Assembly (NCBI GenBank): GCA_016786485.1
Contig: JAEUWD010000063.1
Location: forward strand, 1-64,000
Length of the DNA stretch: 64,000 nt
Direction: 5' to 3'
Origin: Bacteriovoracaceae bacterium
Lineage (GTDB): Bacteria > Bdellovibrionota > Bacteriovoracia > Bacteriovoracales > Bacteriovoracaceae
Shown in pieces: positions 1 to 7,799 of the stretch. The position numbers were made by a program, and so were the translations under genes. Numbering within the stretch: position 1 is the first letter of the stretch; every line of letters starts with the position of its first letter. Below the pieces are notes generated by a model. The model was given only the letters and a program-made list of their open reading frames with translations. It ran no database searches and had not been told where the DNA came from.

Positions 1-1
1 G

Positions 2-316
2 AGATGGGCCAGCAGCATTGATGACTATAAAAAGAATCTACGCTTTGAAGGCGAAGTGCTAAAAAAACGTTGCGCGAAGGTGATGTTTATTTCGACCACG
101 AGTTTTAGTCCTACTTATGAACATGCTTTTGATCATGAAGCAGTGGAACGTAATCAAGCGGCCAAGGAAGTTATGACTGAGTTAGGCATTAAATATTGCG
201 ATGTTTATGAGCTGAGTAAAAGTCTGGTGCGCCCTGATAATCTGCATTTTGACGAAGCATCATCGGTAAAACTAGCGCTACGAATTAAGCAATGTGAGCT
301 TCTTGAGTTCCAATAA
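2..316 (+). CDS. SGNH/GDSL-type hydrolase, C-terminal part (start lies before the window)
   Basis: The reading frame is open to the left edge, so this is the 3' part (about 104 codons) of a longer gene. The visible tail ends with an Asp-Asn-Leu-His stretch (PDNLHFD), which matches the C-terminal D-x-x-H block holding the catalytic Asp and His of SGNH esterases/lipases. It is preceded by a block (VMFISTTSF) resembling the central strand of that fold. The catalytic Ser block and any signal peptide would be upstream and cannot be seen. A GTG at 56 is a weak internal start candidate that I do not favour, because the frame continues through it with protein-like sequence. Family assignment rests mainly on the D-x-x-H block and is moderate. 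Confidence 0.55.
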   Translation, partial: RWASSIDDYKKNLRFEGEVLKKRCAKVMFISTTSFSPTYEHAFDHEAVERNQAAKEVMTELGIKYCDVYELSKSLVRPDNLHFDEASSVKLALRIKQCELLEFQ

Positions 317-331
317 AAAATTGCATATGAT
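303..331 (+). promoter_or_regulatory. sigma70-like promoter directly abutting the ATG of the exported glutathione peroxidase
   Basis: TTGAGT (303-308), a 17-base spacer and TATGAT (326-331) are followed by six bases and then ATG at 338. The expected transcription start falls on the A of the ATG, and there is no Shine-Dalgarno. Read as a leaderless-mRNA promoter. It also overlaps the end of the preceding gene. Confidence 0.5.
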
Positions 332-337
332 GTGCCC

Positions 338-991
338 ATGACTATCATAAAAAATCTTTCGCTTTTTATAATCATGACTTTTATTTCTCTAGCCGTTTTT
401 GCATCAACGACTCAATGTGAATCCTATGATGCTAACAGGAAGTGTATTATGACAAAAATTCAAACGATCTCTTTTACAAAGACCAATGGTGAACAAGGTT
501 CACTAAAAGAATTCGAAGGCAAGGTTCTCTTAGTGGTGAACGTAGCTTCGAAGTGTGGTTTAACTCCTCAATATGAAGGCCTTGAAAAAATTCAGCGCGA
601 ATATAGCAAAAAGGGTTTTACCGTTTTAGGTTTCCCAGCGAATAACTTTAAAGGTCAGGAACCAGGAACAAACGAAGAAATTCAGCAATTTTGTAAATTA
701 AAGTACGATGTCACTTTTCCAGTCTTTCAAAAAATTTCCGTAAAAGGTGCTGACACACATCCGTTGTATAAAGCTTTAATGGAAGCTCAACCAAAAGCCC
801 AAACAGAGAAAGGCAGTGGATTTGCGATGAAGCTTGCTTTAATCGGTGAGCGCCCTGATAGTGAATCAGGTATCCTTTGGAATTTTGAAAAATTTCTGAT
901 TGATAAAAAAGGTAATGTGGTGGCCCGTTTCGCACCAGACATGACTCCCGATTCAGAAACGGTTCGTAAAGAAATTGAAAAAAATCTATGA
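338..991 (+). CDS. Glutathione peroxidase-like thiol peroxidase with signal peptide
   Basis: Thioredoxin-fold peroxidase that would reduce hydroperoxides. Family blocks are clear: NVASKCGLTPQYEGL carries the peroxidatic Cys, FPANNFKGQEPG the Gln block, and WNFEKF the Trp/Asn block. The first about 22 residues (basic start, then FIIMTFISLAVFA) form a signal peptide, so the full product should be periplasmic. ATG 338 is chosen because a promoter places +1 on it; GTG 332 lies two codons upstream but has no ribosome site. Within the gene, AGGAAG (437-442) sits six bases before an in-frame ATG at 449, which would give a 180-residue cytoplasmic form of normal family length. A second, cytosolic paralogue lies at 33468-33953. 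Confidence 0.9.
   Translation: MTIIKNLSLFIIMTFISLAVFASTTQCESYDANRKCIMTKIQTISFTKTNGEQGSLKEFEGKVLLVVNVASKCGLTPQYEGLEKIQREYSKKGFTVLGFPANNFKGQEPGTNEEIQQFCKLKYDVTFPVFQKISVKGADTHPLYKALMEAQPKAQTEKGSGFAMKLALIGERPDSESGILWNFEKFLIDKKGNVVARFAPDMTPDSETVRKEIEKNL
437..451 (+). promoter_or_regulatory. Internal ribosome binding site and alternative start within the glutathione peroxidase gene
   Basis: AGGAAG at 437-442 is spaced six bases from the in-frame ATG at 449. The long form has no Shine-Dalgarno at all. Initiation here would remove the signal peptide and leave a complete peroxidase domain, so one gene could give exported and cytosolic enzymes. Confidence 0.45.
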
Positions 992-1098
992 TGTTTATGT
1001 TCTTTTCTATCCAGCTGAAACTAAGTAGAAAGAGCAAGTTTCAACTCAAGGCCGTTATCTAATTGATACATTCGTAAAGCGTTTTAAAAATAACGGAA

Positions 1099-1449
1099 TT
1101 AATTCAAAAGTAATCGAGTAGTAAAAAAACCAGCAGCAGTGAGTAGTAATCCTATCACTAATGTGGTGGCGATATAGAGAAAGGCTGAAGTATAAAGCTG
1201 TTCTTTTAGATGACCTAGTATTTCTCCAGAAAATGCTGAGTACGTTGTGAACCCACCTAGAAATCCCGGGATGAGAAGGTGATACCAGGTTGAACCCAGT
1301 CGAGATTGTCCGAAGGCCAATAAAATTCCTATAAAAAATGATCCAACCAGATTTACAATGACTGTTGGGTATGGAAGATAAAGACTTAGAGTATAACGAA
1401 GCATCGAACCGAGCGAACCACCCGCCCCAACTAATAAGACATTTATCAT
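1099..1449 (-). CDS. crcB: CrcB/Fluc-type fluoride ion channel
   Basis: A 116-residue, four-helix membrane protein. It has the Fluc hallmarks: an N-terminal GAGGSLGSMLRY block, NLVGSFFIG with the pore Asn, and GGFTTYSAFS with the Phe and Thr/Ser of the fluoride path. Fluc channels work as dual-topology homodimers that expel fluoride from the cytoplasm. AGAGG five to six bases before ATG supports the start. It lies 12 bases downstream of the lipoprotein gene at 1462-2757 and is probably co-transcribed with it. No fluoride riboswitch is evident upstream; the leader is simply the preceding gene. Confidence 0.93.
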   Translation of the reverse strand: MINVLLVGAGGSLGSMLRYTLSLYLPYPTVIVNLVGSFFIGILLAFGQSRLGSTWYHLLIPGFLGGFTTYSAFSGEILGHLKEQLYTSAFLYIATTLVIGLLLTAAGFFTTRLLLN

Positions 1450-1461
1450 AATAACCTCTTA

Positions 1462-2757
1462 TTAAATATCTGATTCCAGAACAATAACTTTACCTGGGCG
1501 TGACCAGTGTTCGGCGGCGGCTTTATTGCCTTTGACTGATAACGGATTTCCTACAAAAGCAAAAGCTCCATTTTCCCAAGCAATAACTCGTTTCACCAGT
1601 TGAGTCGCATCGTCTGGATCAAGTGCTAAGGCGGTAAATAAAATTCGCCCCTCATCTTGAGTGTATTCAAAACGTTGTGATAACCAAATGGTTTCTGATT
1701 CTCCGCCTACGCGAATCCAGTTTGTGCCATCATATTTTTTCACACGCATTCTAAATCGAATATTGTTGTAGCTTGGAGATGGTCCTGTTGTCGTTTGGTC
1801 TGGATACATAATATAGAGCTCGCCTTCGTGCGAGAAAAGATGTGGAGTCATCCCATCGCGTCCAGGTGTCTCAATAATAGCATCTGTATTAATATTCCAA
1901 GTCGTTCCGCCTTGGTGAAAGGCGACTTTAATTTTCGAAACTTGATCGTACCAACTAGCATCGTTGATATCACTCGAGTAAGCGATGACGGCTTGTCCGT
2001 TATGTATCACAAAGCTTGAGTAAAGCGTGTACTCATTGGCCGCCGGAATGATTTTTCCTAAATCCACAATCCCAGTTTCTAGAACTTCAAAAGCACGCGG
2101 TTGTGGTTGAGCATAATAAACATAATGTTTACCATCAGGACTGGCGTAATGTTCAGGATGGCGAAGCATGGCCGTTTCAGGAAGTGCGATACGAGTCCAA
2201 TTTCCATTTTCTTGGGTATATGAAAGATAACTTTTGTTTCCCATTTCGGCTGACCAAAAAGAATACACGCGATTAAAAGCGCTAAAATAAGTGGCGCCGA
2301 ATTGGCTATAAACTTCAATTGGCTTGCCCGAAGGAAGATTATAAATGATATTTTGATCGGTAAAATTACTCCAACCAGTGGTTTCATCAAACTTACGAAC
2401 TTTCATGATCGTTTCTTCGCCAAAGCCGGGGCATTCTTCATAACCCACGAGGATTTCTTGATTTTCGTTTAGGAAAAGTTCCGGGTATCCATAGTGTTTT
2501 ATCTTGCTTGGTCCGCATTCAGCACTTTCGTCAATCGGATTAGTATCTTCTACCCATGCATTGTCTTTTAAGCAGACAAGAGACATCGAAGGTGTCGTAG
2601 CACTGGCACGGAAATTCACCCAACTAGTGCAATACTTACCTGTAATAGGAGTTGGTGGAGTCGTTGGATCGCCACCGCTACCAAGCAGACTTTCAGATCC
2701 TTTGGAACAGCCAAAAACGATAAACAATAGAGCGAGAAAGTGAAGTGATTTAATCAT
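1462..2757 (-). CDS. Lipoprotein of unknown function, 431 aa
   Basis: Begins with a lipoprotein signal peptide (LALLFIVFGC, Cys at residue 17) followed by a Gly/Ser/Pro/Thr-rich linker. The rest is rich in Trp, Tyr and Gly with short repeated strand-like segments (for example YYAQPQ, YSSDINDASWYD, MYPDQTT), which suggests a beta-propeller-like ectodomain. I cannot name a family. Expected at the outer membrane. No Shine-Dalgarno precedes the ATG; instead a promoter sits immediately upstream (2763-2791), so the mRNA is probably leaderless. The crcB gene follows 12 bases after the stop. Confidence 0.8.
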   Translation of the reverse strand: MIKSLHFLALLFIVFGCSKGSESLLGSGGDPTTPPTPITGKYCTSWVNFRASATTPSMSLVCLKDNAWVEDTNPIDESAECGPSKIKHYGYPELFLNENQEILVGYEECPGFGEETIMKVRKFDETTGWSNFTDQNIIYNLPSGKPIEVYSQFGATYFSAFNRVYSFWSAEMGNKSYLSYTQENGNWTRIALPETAMLRHPEHYASPDGKHYVYYAQPQPRAFEVLETGIVDLGKIIPAANEYTLYSSFVIHNGQAVIAYSSDINDASWYDQVSKIKVAFHQGGTTWNINTDAIIETPGRDGMTPHLFSHEGELYIMYPDQTTTGPSPSYNNIRFRMRVKKYDGTNWIRVGGESETIWLSQRFEYTQDEGRILFTALALDPDDATQLVKRVIAWENGAFAFVGNPLSVKGNKAAAEHWSRPGKVIVLESDI

Positions 2758-2762
2758 ATCTG

Positions 2763-2791
2763 TTTATACCAAGCTCAGGATATTTAGGCAA
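2763..2791 (-). promoter_or_regulatory. Promoter abutting the ATG of the 431-aa lipoprotein
   Basis: On the minus strand TTGCCT (2791-2786), 17 bases, TATAAA (2768-2763), then five bases and the ATG at 2757. Predicted +1 coincides with the start codon and no Shine-Dalgarno is present. Confidence 0.5.
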
Positions 2792-2842
2792 AAAAAGTGC
2801 AAAATATGTAAAAAATAGAGTATAAACCACCCAAAGGAATTT

Positions 2843-3715
2843 ATGGGTATCGCCGATTTAATTCGCCTAGTTTCGCTTGCAGCGATCTGGGGTAGTTCAT
2901 TTATTTTTATGAAAATCCTCGCTCCTGTTTTAGGTCCGATCATGACGGCTTGTTTGCGCGTCACCATCGCGGGTTCGACACTGATTGCTTATTTTTATCT
3001 AACCAAACTCGAAGTGGATTGGAAGGCCAATTGGAAACACTATCTGGTCATCGCTATTCTTAATGGTTCGATACCATTTACTTTATTTGCTTATGCTGCT
3101 CTTCATATTCCGGCTGGGCTCTCTGCTATTCTGAATGCGACCGCTCCACACTTTGGTGCTTTATTAGCGGCTATTTTTCTGGCGGATAAATTAACTACAT
3201 TAAAAATGTTAGGACTTTTTCTAGGTCTGGTTGGGGTTTCGCTGATTGCACTTAAAGGTGGACTCGCGATGGATCAGTTTGGTTACCTTGGAATTCTGGC
3301 TTGTTTGTTCGCAGCTTTTTGTTACGGTCTGGTTGGAGTATATCTTAAAAAATATTGTGCCAATTTAAAACCGATGGCGATCGCCGGTTCCAGCCAGTTT
3401 TTGGCCGGAATGGTTTTACTACCACTTGCACTTACCACCACCACGATTAACGGTGTGATTGATCTCAAAATCATTATCACCATTCTGTGTTTCTCACTTT
3501 TATGTAGTGGTTTAGCTTTTGTGATTTATTATCGTCTAGTGGCCAATATCGGTCCGTCAAAAGCACTTACTGTAACTTTTTTAACTCCAGTTTTCGGATT
3601 GTTATGGGGTGTTCTCTTTTTAGGTGAAGTTCTCACCTTTAAAGTATTAATCGGATGCGTGATCATTATTATTGGAACGACTTTGGTTTTATATAAGAAA
3701 AAGGATAAGGTTTAA
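2843..3715 (+). CDS. EamA/DMT-family membrane transporter
   Basis: A 290-residue protein with about ten hydrophobic helices arranged as two EamA repeats. The first ends around residue 130 (LGLFLGLVGVSLIALKGG) and the second begins with LACLFAAFCYGLVGVYLKK and closes with VIIIIGTTLVLYKKK. The block ALHIPAGLSAILNATAPHFGAL is typical of this drug/metabolite exporter superfamily. Substrate cannot be told. AAAGGA is spaced five bases from the ATG. The thioesterase gene begins two bases after the stop, so transporter, thioesterase and pdxH probably form one transcript. Confidence 0.9.
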   Translation: MGIADLIRLVSLAAIWGSSFIFMKILAPVLGPIMTACLRVTIAGSTLIAYFYLTKLEVDWKANWKHYLVIAILNGSIPFTLFAYAALHIPAGLSAILNATAPHFGALLAAIFLADKLTTLKMLGLFLGLVGVSLIALKGGLAMDQFGYLGILACLFAAFCYGLVGVYLKKYCANLKPMAIAGSSQFLAGMVLLPLALTTTTINGVIDLKIIITILCFSLLCSGLAFVIYYRLVANIGPSKALTVTFLTPVFGLLWGVLFLGEVLTFKVLIGCVIIIIGTTLVLYKKKDKV

Positions 3716-3717
3716 TT

Positions 3718-4140
3718 ATGTCAGAAAAGAAATTTGAAATTTTTCGTTATCCACTCATGATCAAAGAAAGTCACTTAGATACCTTTGGACATATGAATAA
3801 TGCCGCCTACCTGCAAGTGTTAGAAGAAGCTCGTTGGGAATTTATCACATCGAAAGGTATGGGTGTTAAAACCATTCAAGAAACAGGAAAGGGTCCCACT
3901 ATTCTTGAAATCAATTTGCGTTTTGTAAAAGAATTAAGACTTCGTCAAAGCGTAGTGATTGAAACGGAAACATTGGCCGTGGAGCGAAAAATCACTTATC
4001 TTCGCCAAACAATTTTAAATGAAGAAAATCAAGTCTGTTTAGAAGCTAAGTTAACACTTGGTCTATTTGATATACGTGAAAGAAAACTAATTCAACCCAC
4101 ACCAGATTGGTTACGAGCGATTGGGCAGATCAATGGATGA
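3718..4140 (+). CDS. Acyl-CoA thioesterase, 4-hydroxybenzoyl-CoA thioesterase-like hotdog fold
   Basis: A 140-residue single hotdog domain. The block SHLDTFGHMNNAAYLQVLEEAR contains the Asp-x-x-Gly-His-x-Asn-Asn signature of the YbgC/FadM-type thioesterases, with the Asp expected to be catalytic; GPTILEINLRFVKEL follows as the second conserved strand. The likely role is hydrolysis of acyl-CoA thioesters in the cytoplasm. It begins two bases after the EamA transporter stop, and its last eight bases overlap the start of pdxH, so translation of the three genes is likely coupled. Confidence 0.85.
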   Translation: MSEKKFEIFRYPLMIKESHLDTFGHMNNAAYLQVLEEARWEFITSKGMGVKTIQETGKGPTILEINLRFVKELRLRQSVVIETETLAVERKITYLRQTILNEENQVCLEAKLTLGLFDIRERKLIQPTPDWLRAIGQING

Positions 4141-4732
4141 TTTTAAAAAATATTTTCTGGAAGCTGACGCCATTGACACTTTTTTGAAGTGGTATGAAGC
4201 TGCCAAGAAAGTCGAGGAAAACCCTGAGGCGATGACTTTATCGACGGCAGGTAAGAATGGTTTTCCGTCGGGAAGATTAATTCTCTATAAAGGTCTTATC
4301 GAAAAAAAATTCGCTATTTATACTAACTATCATTCTCGCAAAGCGATTGAGATGTCGGAAAATCCTAAGGCCAGTCTGACTTTTTATTGGCATAAGTTAG
4401 GTCGCCAAGTGCGAATAGAAGCTAACGTTGAAAAAATGCCGGAAGATTTATCGCGCAAATATTTTCATTCGCGCGGACGTGAGAGCCAAGTGGCTTCACT
4501 TATCTCGAAACAATCGAGTCCTATCGATAATCGTGAAAAACTAGAGAAGTTATTTAATGAAAAACTCAGCTCACTCCAAAATAAAGAGATTCCTTATCCA
4601 GAAAACTGGGGTGGTTTCTTATTAAAGCCTCTTCGCTTTGAATTCTTCCTGTACCGTGAGCACCGATTGAACGACCGATTTTTGTATGAAATCGGCCCAT
4701 TTAAAACGTCTATAACACGGCTTCAGCCCTAA
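4133..4732 (+). CDS. pdxH: Pyridoxamine/pyridoxine 5'-phosphate oxidase
   Basis: FMN enzyme that makes pyridoxal 5'-phosphate from PNP or PMP. The 199-residue product matches PdxH along its length: MTLSTAGKNGFPSGRLILYK, YTNYHSRKA, FYWHKLGRQVRIEA, the YFHSRGRESQ substrate block, SKQSSPI, and the C-terminal EHRLNDRFLYE stretch that belongs to the PdxH dimerisation region. ATG 4133 is chosen over the upstream TTG 4121 because conserved length is satisfied and GGGCAG lies just upstream. The gene overlaps the thioesterase stop by eight bases. Confidence 0.93.
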   Translation: MDDFKKYFLEADAIDTFLKWYEAAKKVEENPEAMTLSTAGKNGFPSGRLILYKGLIEKKFAIYTNYHSRKAIEMSENPKASLTFYWHKLGRQVRIEANVEKMPEDLSRKYFHSRGRESQVASLISKQSSPIDNREKLEKLFNEKLSSLQNKEIPYPENWGGFLLKPLRFEFFLYREHRLNDRFLYEIGPFKTSITRLQP

Positions 4733-4872
4733 AAGATTGGCAGTTTTCTTATCTCAACGAACCACGTTTATTCGAAATTTCAAATACTTAAATCATTTTT
4801 CTATTATTGCCGTAAAATTGACTACAGAAGACAGGTAATACTTCCGATAAGTCACTGTCCTAGGAGTTTTTT

Positions 4873-6432
4873 ATGCGACTAAGACATTTATATGAAAAGT
4901 TAAGACTGCTGGTTTCAAGCTATATCTTAGCTTTTATTATTGTTGGCTGCGGAGGCACAGGTGATAACACGCCGGTGAATGTGTTGAGTTTACAAAACTT
5001 GGCGAATAATAATTTTCCTTTGGGGCTTATGCTTTATGTTGAGAATATAGAAAACAAATCAATTCGTGCTGCGATTAACCTTATAAATGCACCTTCTGAA
5101 TTACCATTTCCAAATGGTAAATATCATATGGCACTCGTTGGAATTGTTGACGATGGTGCTGGTAATTATATTTCAAAATGTGGTCTAGCTAAAGTCGGTG
5201 GCTTGGAAGAGTTTGAATTGGCGGGCGGACTCGTTGATATAAGTGTCACCATGTCGCAAAATGGCTGTGCTGCTGGTCCTTTTAGTCATGAAGGTTGGGT
5301 TAATACAAGTGCAAATCCGGATGTCTTAAAAAATCTAAATATAAGTTTTTGTAATGGTAGTGCTACTGCCTGTTCTCCGGCGACCAGTGCGGTTGGTTCG
5401 GTACGCGTAAATTTACTGCCGTACAAAACCGGGCCATTTGCTAATTTACCAGACACACAACCACTCGGAGTTTGTGTCAGTGTGAGTGGTGGTTATGCGA
5501 ATAAGTATTTACGCTGGCCAGGAGCTGATCACACAGATATCGGAACAAATTTATTTAGAACTGGAATAGAAGCTTTTCCATTTGGTAACTCAAATTGTTC
5601 CTTAACACCTGTGCGATCTTTTGTGTGGAACGGGGGACTTGATTATACTATTCACGAGCAAATAGGTGAGCAGGTAAGCTTATTCGTTTCAACCGATGTT
5701 AGTTTAAAATTAAGTATGGCACCTGTGCAAGTAGGTTTTGCTGGTCCATCAATTTATGACTTTGGTTCAATCCCTGTTTATCAAGGTGAGAGTTTACACA
5801 AATTTAAACTGATTAATCCGAAATCGACGTCAGTTACAATCACGGATGCTCCAACAATTAGCGGAGGCTCGCAAATCCAATATGCCGGAGGTTGTAGTCC
5901 TGGGCAAATTCCTGCCGGTGGTTTTTGTATGATTGATGTAAAATATAAACCGACTTCGACTGGTTCAGCTTCCGGTTACACCTTAAGTATAGGGGTTGAT
6001 GGCATAAATCCATCAGTTAGTTTAACTGGTATGGGGGTTGGTGAAATGATTCTAACAGCTGCTGAAGCGGCCATACCGACGGGTTCAGCTTTTGATTTCA
6101 ATTCTGAGAATGTTGGAAGTGGTGTAACTCTTAAACTTGCCAACTGGACAGGTGTTCCAATTGATGATTATGAAGTGAGTTTACTAGATGATGTTTCAAA
6201 TCCCGGTTTAAATCTCATTCGTTGGACTGGAGTTGCTGGCTTTCCAGGTGCTATTATAACAGGCCCACCATGCAATGTTAATTTCTTGGATATGGGTAAT
6301 ATCTGTACATGTGAATTGCAAGTACCTGCGGCAGCCTCAGTCGATCAATATAGAACTATGCAAGTAAAATTTAATAAAGGTTTAGATATTGTAACAGTAA
6401 AAGTTTTATTACTAGGTACTGTTCCATTATAA
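4873..6432 (+). CDS. Lipoprotein with a choice-of-anchor-D/ASH-like domain
   Basis: A 519-residue exported protein. The N-terminus carries a lipobox (LAFIIVGCGG, Cys about residue 27). Around residues 290-390 there is an immunoglobulin-like module (FGSIPVYQGESLHKFKLIN, then CSPGQIPAGGFCMIDVKYKP and a closing SLTGMGVG) that resembles the ASH/choice-of-anchor D repeats of bacterial surface proteins. The rest is Gly/Asn-rich and unassigned. TAGGAG six bases before ATG gives a good start. It lies 12 bases upstream of the FecR-domain gene and is probably co-transcribed with it. Likely a surface-exposed structural or adhesive lipoprotein; function inferred. Confidence 0.8.
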   Translation: MRLRHLYEKLRLLVSSYILAFIIVGCGGTGDNTPVNVLSLQNLANNNFPLGLMLYVENIENKSIRAAINLINAPSELPFPNGKYHMALVGIVDDGAGNYISKCGLAKVGGLEEFELAGGLVDISVTMSQNGCAAGPFSHEGWVNTSANPDVLKNLNISFCNGSATACSPATSAVGSVRVNLLPYKTGPFANLPDTQPLGVCVSVSGGYANKYLRWPGADHTDIGTNLFRTGIEAFPFGNSNCSLTPVRSFVWNGGLDYTIHEQIGEQVSLFVSTDVSLKLSMAPVQVGFAGPSIYDFGSIPVYQGESLHKFKLINPKSTSVTITDAPTISGGSQIQYAGGCSPGQIPAGGFCMIDVKYKPTSTGSASGYTLSIGVDGINPSVSLTGMGVGEMILTAAEAAIPTGSAFDFNSENVGSGVTLKLANWTGVPIDDYEVSLLDDVSNPGLNLIRWTGVAGFPGAIITGPPCNVNFLDMGNICTCELQVPAAASVDQYRTMQVKFNKGLDIVTVKVLLLGTVPL

Positions 6433-6444
6433 AGAGAGAATTTT

Positions 6445-7734
6445 ATGAAAAATTTATTAGTTACTCTAATTTTTCTTTCTTCACTGGCCCAAGCAGCGCC
6501 TGAGAAAGTGGTTGCAACGGTCAAGATGATGAGAGGTAAAGTTGTCAAAATACTTCCAAATGGCGTGAAAGAAACCATGAAGGCAACAGGTGAGACGGTA
6601 GTGGAGGGAACAGTTATTACAACTGAGAACGCCAGCTTTGCTCAACTACGCTTCATTGATAACTCTGTGGTTAACGTTGGTCCAAATTCAGAAATGAAGA
6701 TCGAGCAGTTCTCAAAAGATAAGCCAGGTTTATTATCAGTTGTAAAAGGTGAAATTCGTTCACAAGTTACTAAAGACTATTTAGAAATTTCAAAAGATGA
6801 ACGTGATAAATTGTATGTAAAATCTAAAACTGCGGCCATGGGTATTCGTGGTACAGATTTTATCTATTCATTTAACCCAAATAACGATGCAACCACTGCC
6901 GTACTAATGGAAGGGGAAGTTGCGTTTGCGAAGTTGGATAATCCTAATGCGGGATATGATGATGTCAAACGTGCGATTATCAATGACTCTGTTACGATGT
7001 ATCCAGGTGAGTTCTCTGTCGCAAAACCGGAAATGAAGCAGCCAACTATTCCAGCTGTTTTGAATATTAAGCAAAGAGACCTTTTAACTAAGAATCACAA
7101 TAACGGTAAGGAAGACAAAGGCCGTGCTCCTGCGAGTGCGGATAAAGAAAAAGTTGCTCATAAGAGTACAGTACCAGCTGGTCTAAATGGTCAGGTGGTT
7201 GCTAACGATAACAAAGCACTTGATAAGAGTGTTAAGGATTTAGCAGGTGATGTGGCAAACGTAAAAGTTCGTGATAATGCTGAAGGCTTTGTCAAAGATG
7301 GAATTATAAAACCAGCTAACGGTTCGATGGTTCACTTAGAAACAGGAGTTATTATTCCTCCTGCTGAAGGAAGTCAGTTTGATAAAAATACCAATTCTTA
7401 TATTTCTGATGCTGACGGAAAAGTCTTAAAAGACTCAGGTGATTATCGACCGATGGATGATAGTGTTAAAATTAATGAAAATGGAAAAATATTAGTGAGT
7501 GAAAATGGTCGGGTGATTGCAAAAGAACCACCTCACCCAATTCTAGGTGCCGCTGATAAGCACTTTGGTGGTTTAGTTCCTCCTCCAGTACCAGATGCCC
7601 TTGATCCGCGCTTTGTCCAAGGTGGCTTGAATCAACTTCGAGACAATATTGATACGAGTGCCTCCGGAACATATGTTCCATCAACACATGAGCAGAATAG
7701 TACACTAGTTAGATTCAATATTGATGTGCAGTAA
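6445..7734 (+). CDS. FecR-domain periplasmic protein
   Basis: A signal peptide (LLVTLIFLSSLAQAA) is followed by a FecR-like domain over about residues 25-160: the MMRGKVVKILPNG strand, GTVITTENASFAQLRFIDNSVVNVGPNSEM, and the AAMGIRGTDF block near residue 132. In this setting, without a sigma factor or FecA partner, FecR domains are thought to bind envelope components rather than act as anti-sigma factors. The C-terminal 260 residues are low-complexity, rich in Asp, Asn, Gly, Lys and Pro. AGAGAGAA precedes the ATG. It lies between an ASH-type lipoprotein and a TPR/beta-barrel protein, which suggests a joint envelope role. Confidence 0.88.
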   Translation: MKNLLVTLIFLSSLAQAAPEKVVATVKMMRGKVVKILPNGVKETMKATGETVVEGTVITTENASFAQLRFIDNSVVNVGPNSEMKIEQFSKDKPGLLSVVKGEIRSQVTKDYLEISKDERDKLYVKSKTAAMGIRGTDFIYSFNPNNDATTAVLMEGEVAFAKLDNPNAGYDDVKRAIINDSVTMYPGEFSVAKPEMKQPTIPAVLNIKQRDLLTKNHNNGKEDKGRAPASADKEKVAHKSTVPAGLNGQVVANDNKALDKSVKDLAGDVANVKVRDNAEGFVKDGIIKPANGSMVHLETGVIIPPAEGSQFDKNTNSYISDADGKVLKDSGDYRPMDDSVKINENGKILVSENGRVIAKEPPHPILGAADKHFGGLVPPPVPDALDPRFVQGGLNQLRDNIDTSASGTYVPSTHEQNSTLVRFNIDVQ

Positions 7735-7746
7735 ATAAGTTTCGCC

Positions 7747-7799
7747 TTACTCTGAACGTTAAAGTTCGTTATAATAGGGTCATATATGTATATGACCCT
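7747..7799 (+). promoter_or_regulatory. Promoter with a 24-bp palindrome over the start codon of the TPR/beta-barrel gene
   Basis: TATAAT at 7770-7775 with a poor -35 (TTACTC, 7747-7752, 17-base spacing) predicts a start near 7782, four bases before ATG 7786. Bases 7776-7799 form a near-perfect inverted repeat with 11-bp arms (AGGGTCATATA and TATATGACCCT) around a two-base centre; it covers +1 and the start codon. A repressor or autoregulator site fits best. Confidence 0.5.

Noticed and set aside
1052-1096. CCGTTAT...ATAACGG inverted repeat between GPx and crcB as a terminator
   Set aside because: The loop is 31 bases and there is no T-run, so it is too weak to call.
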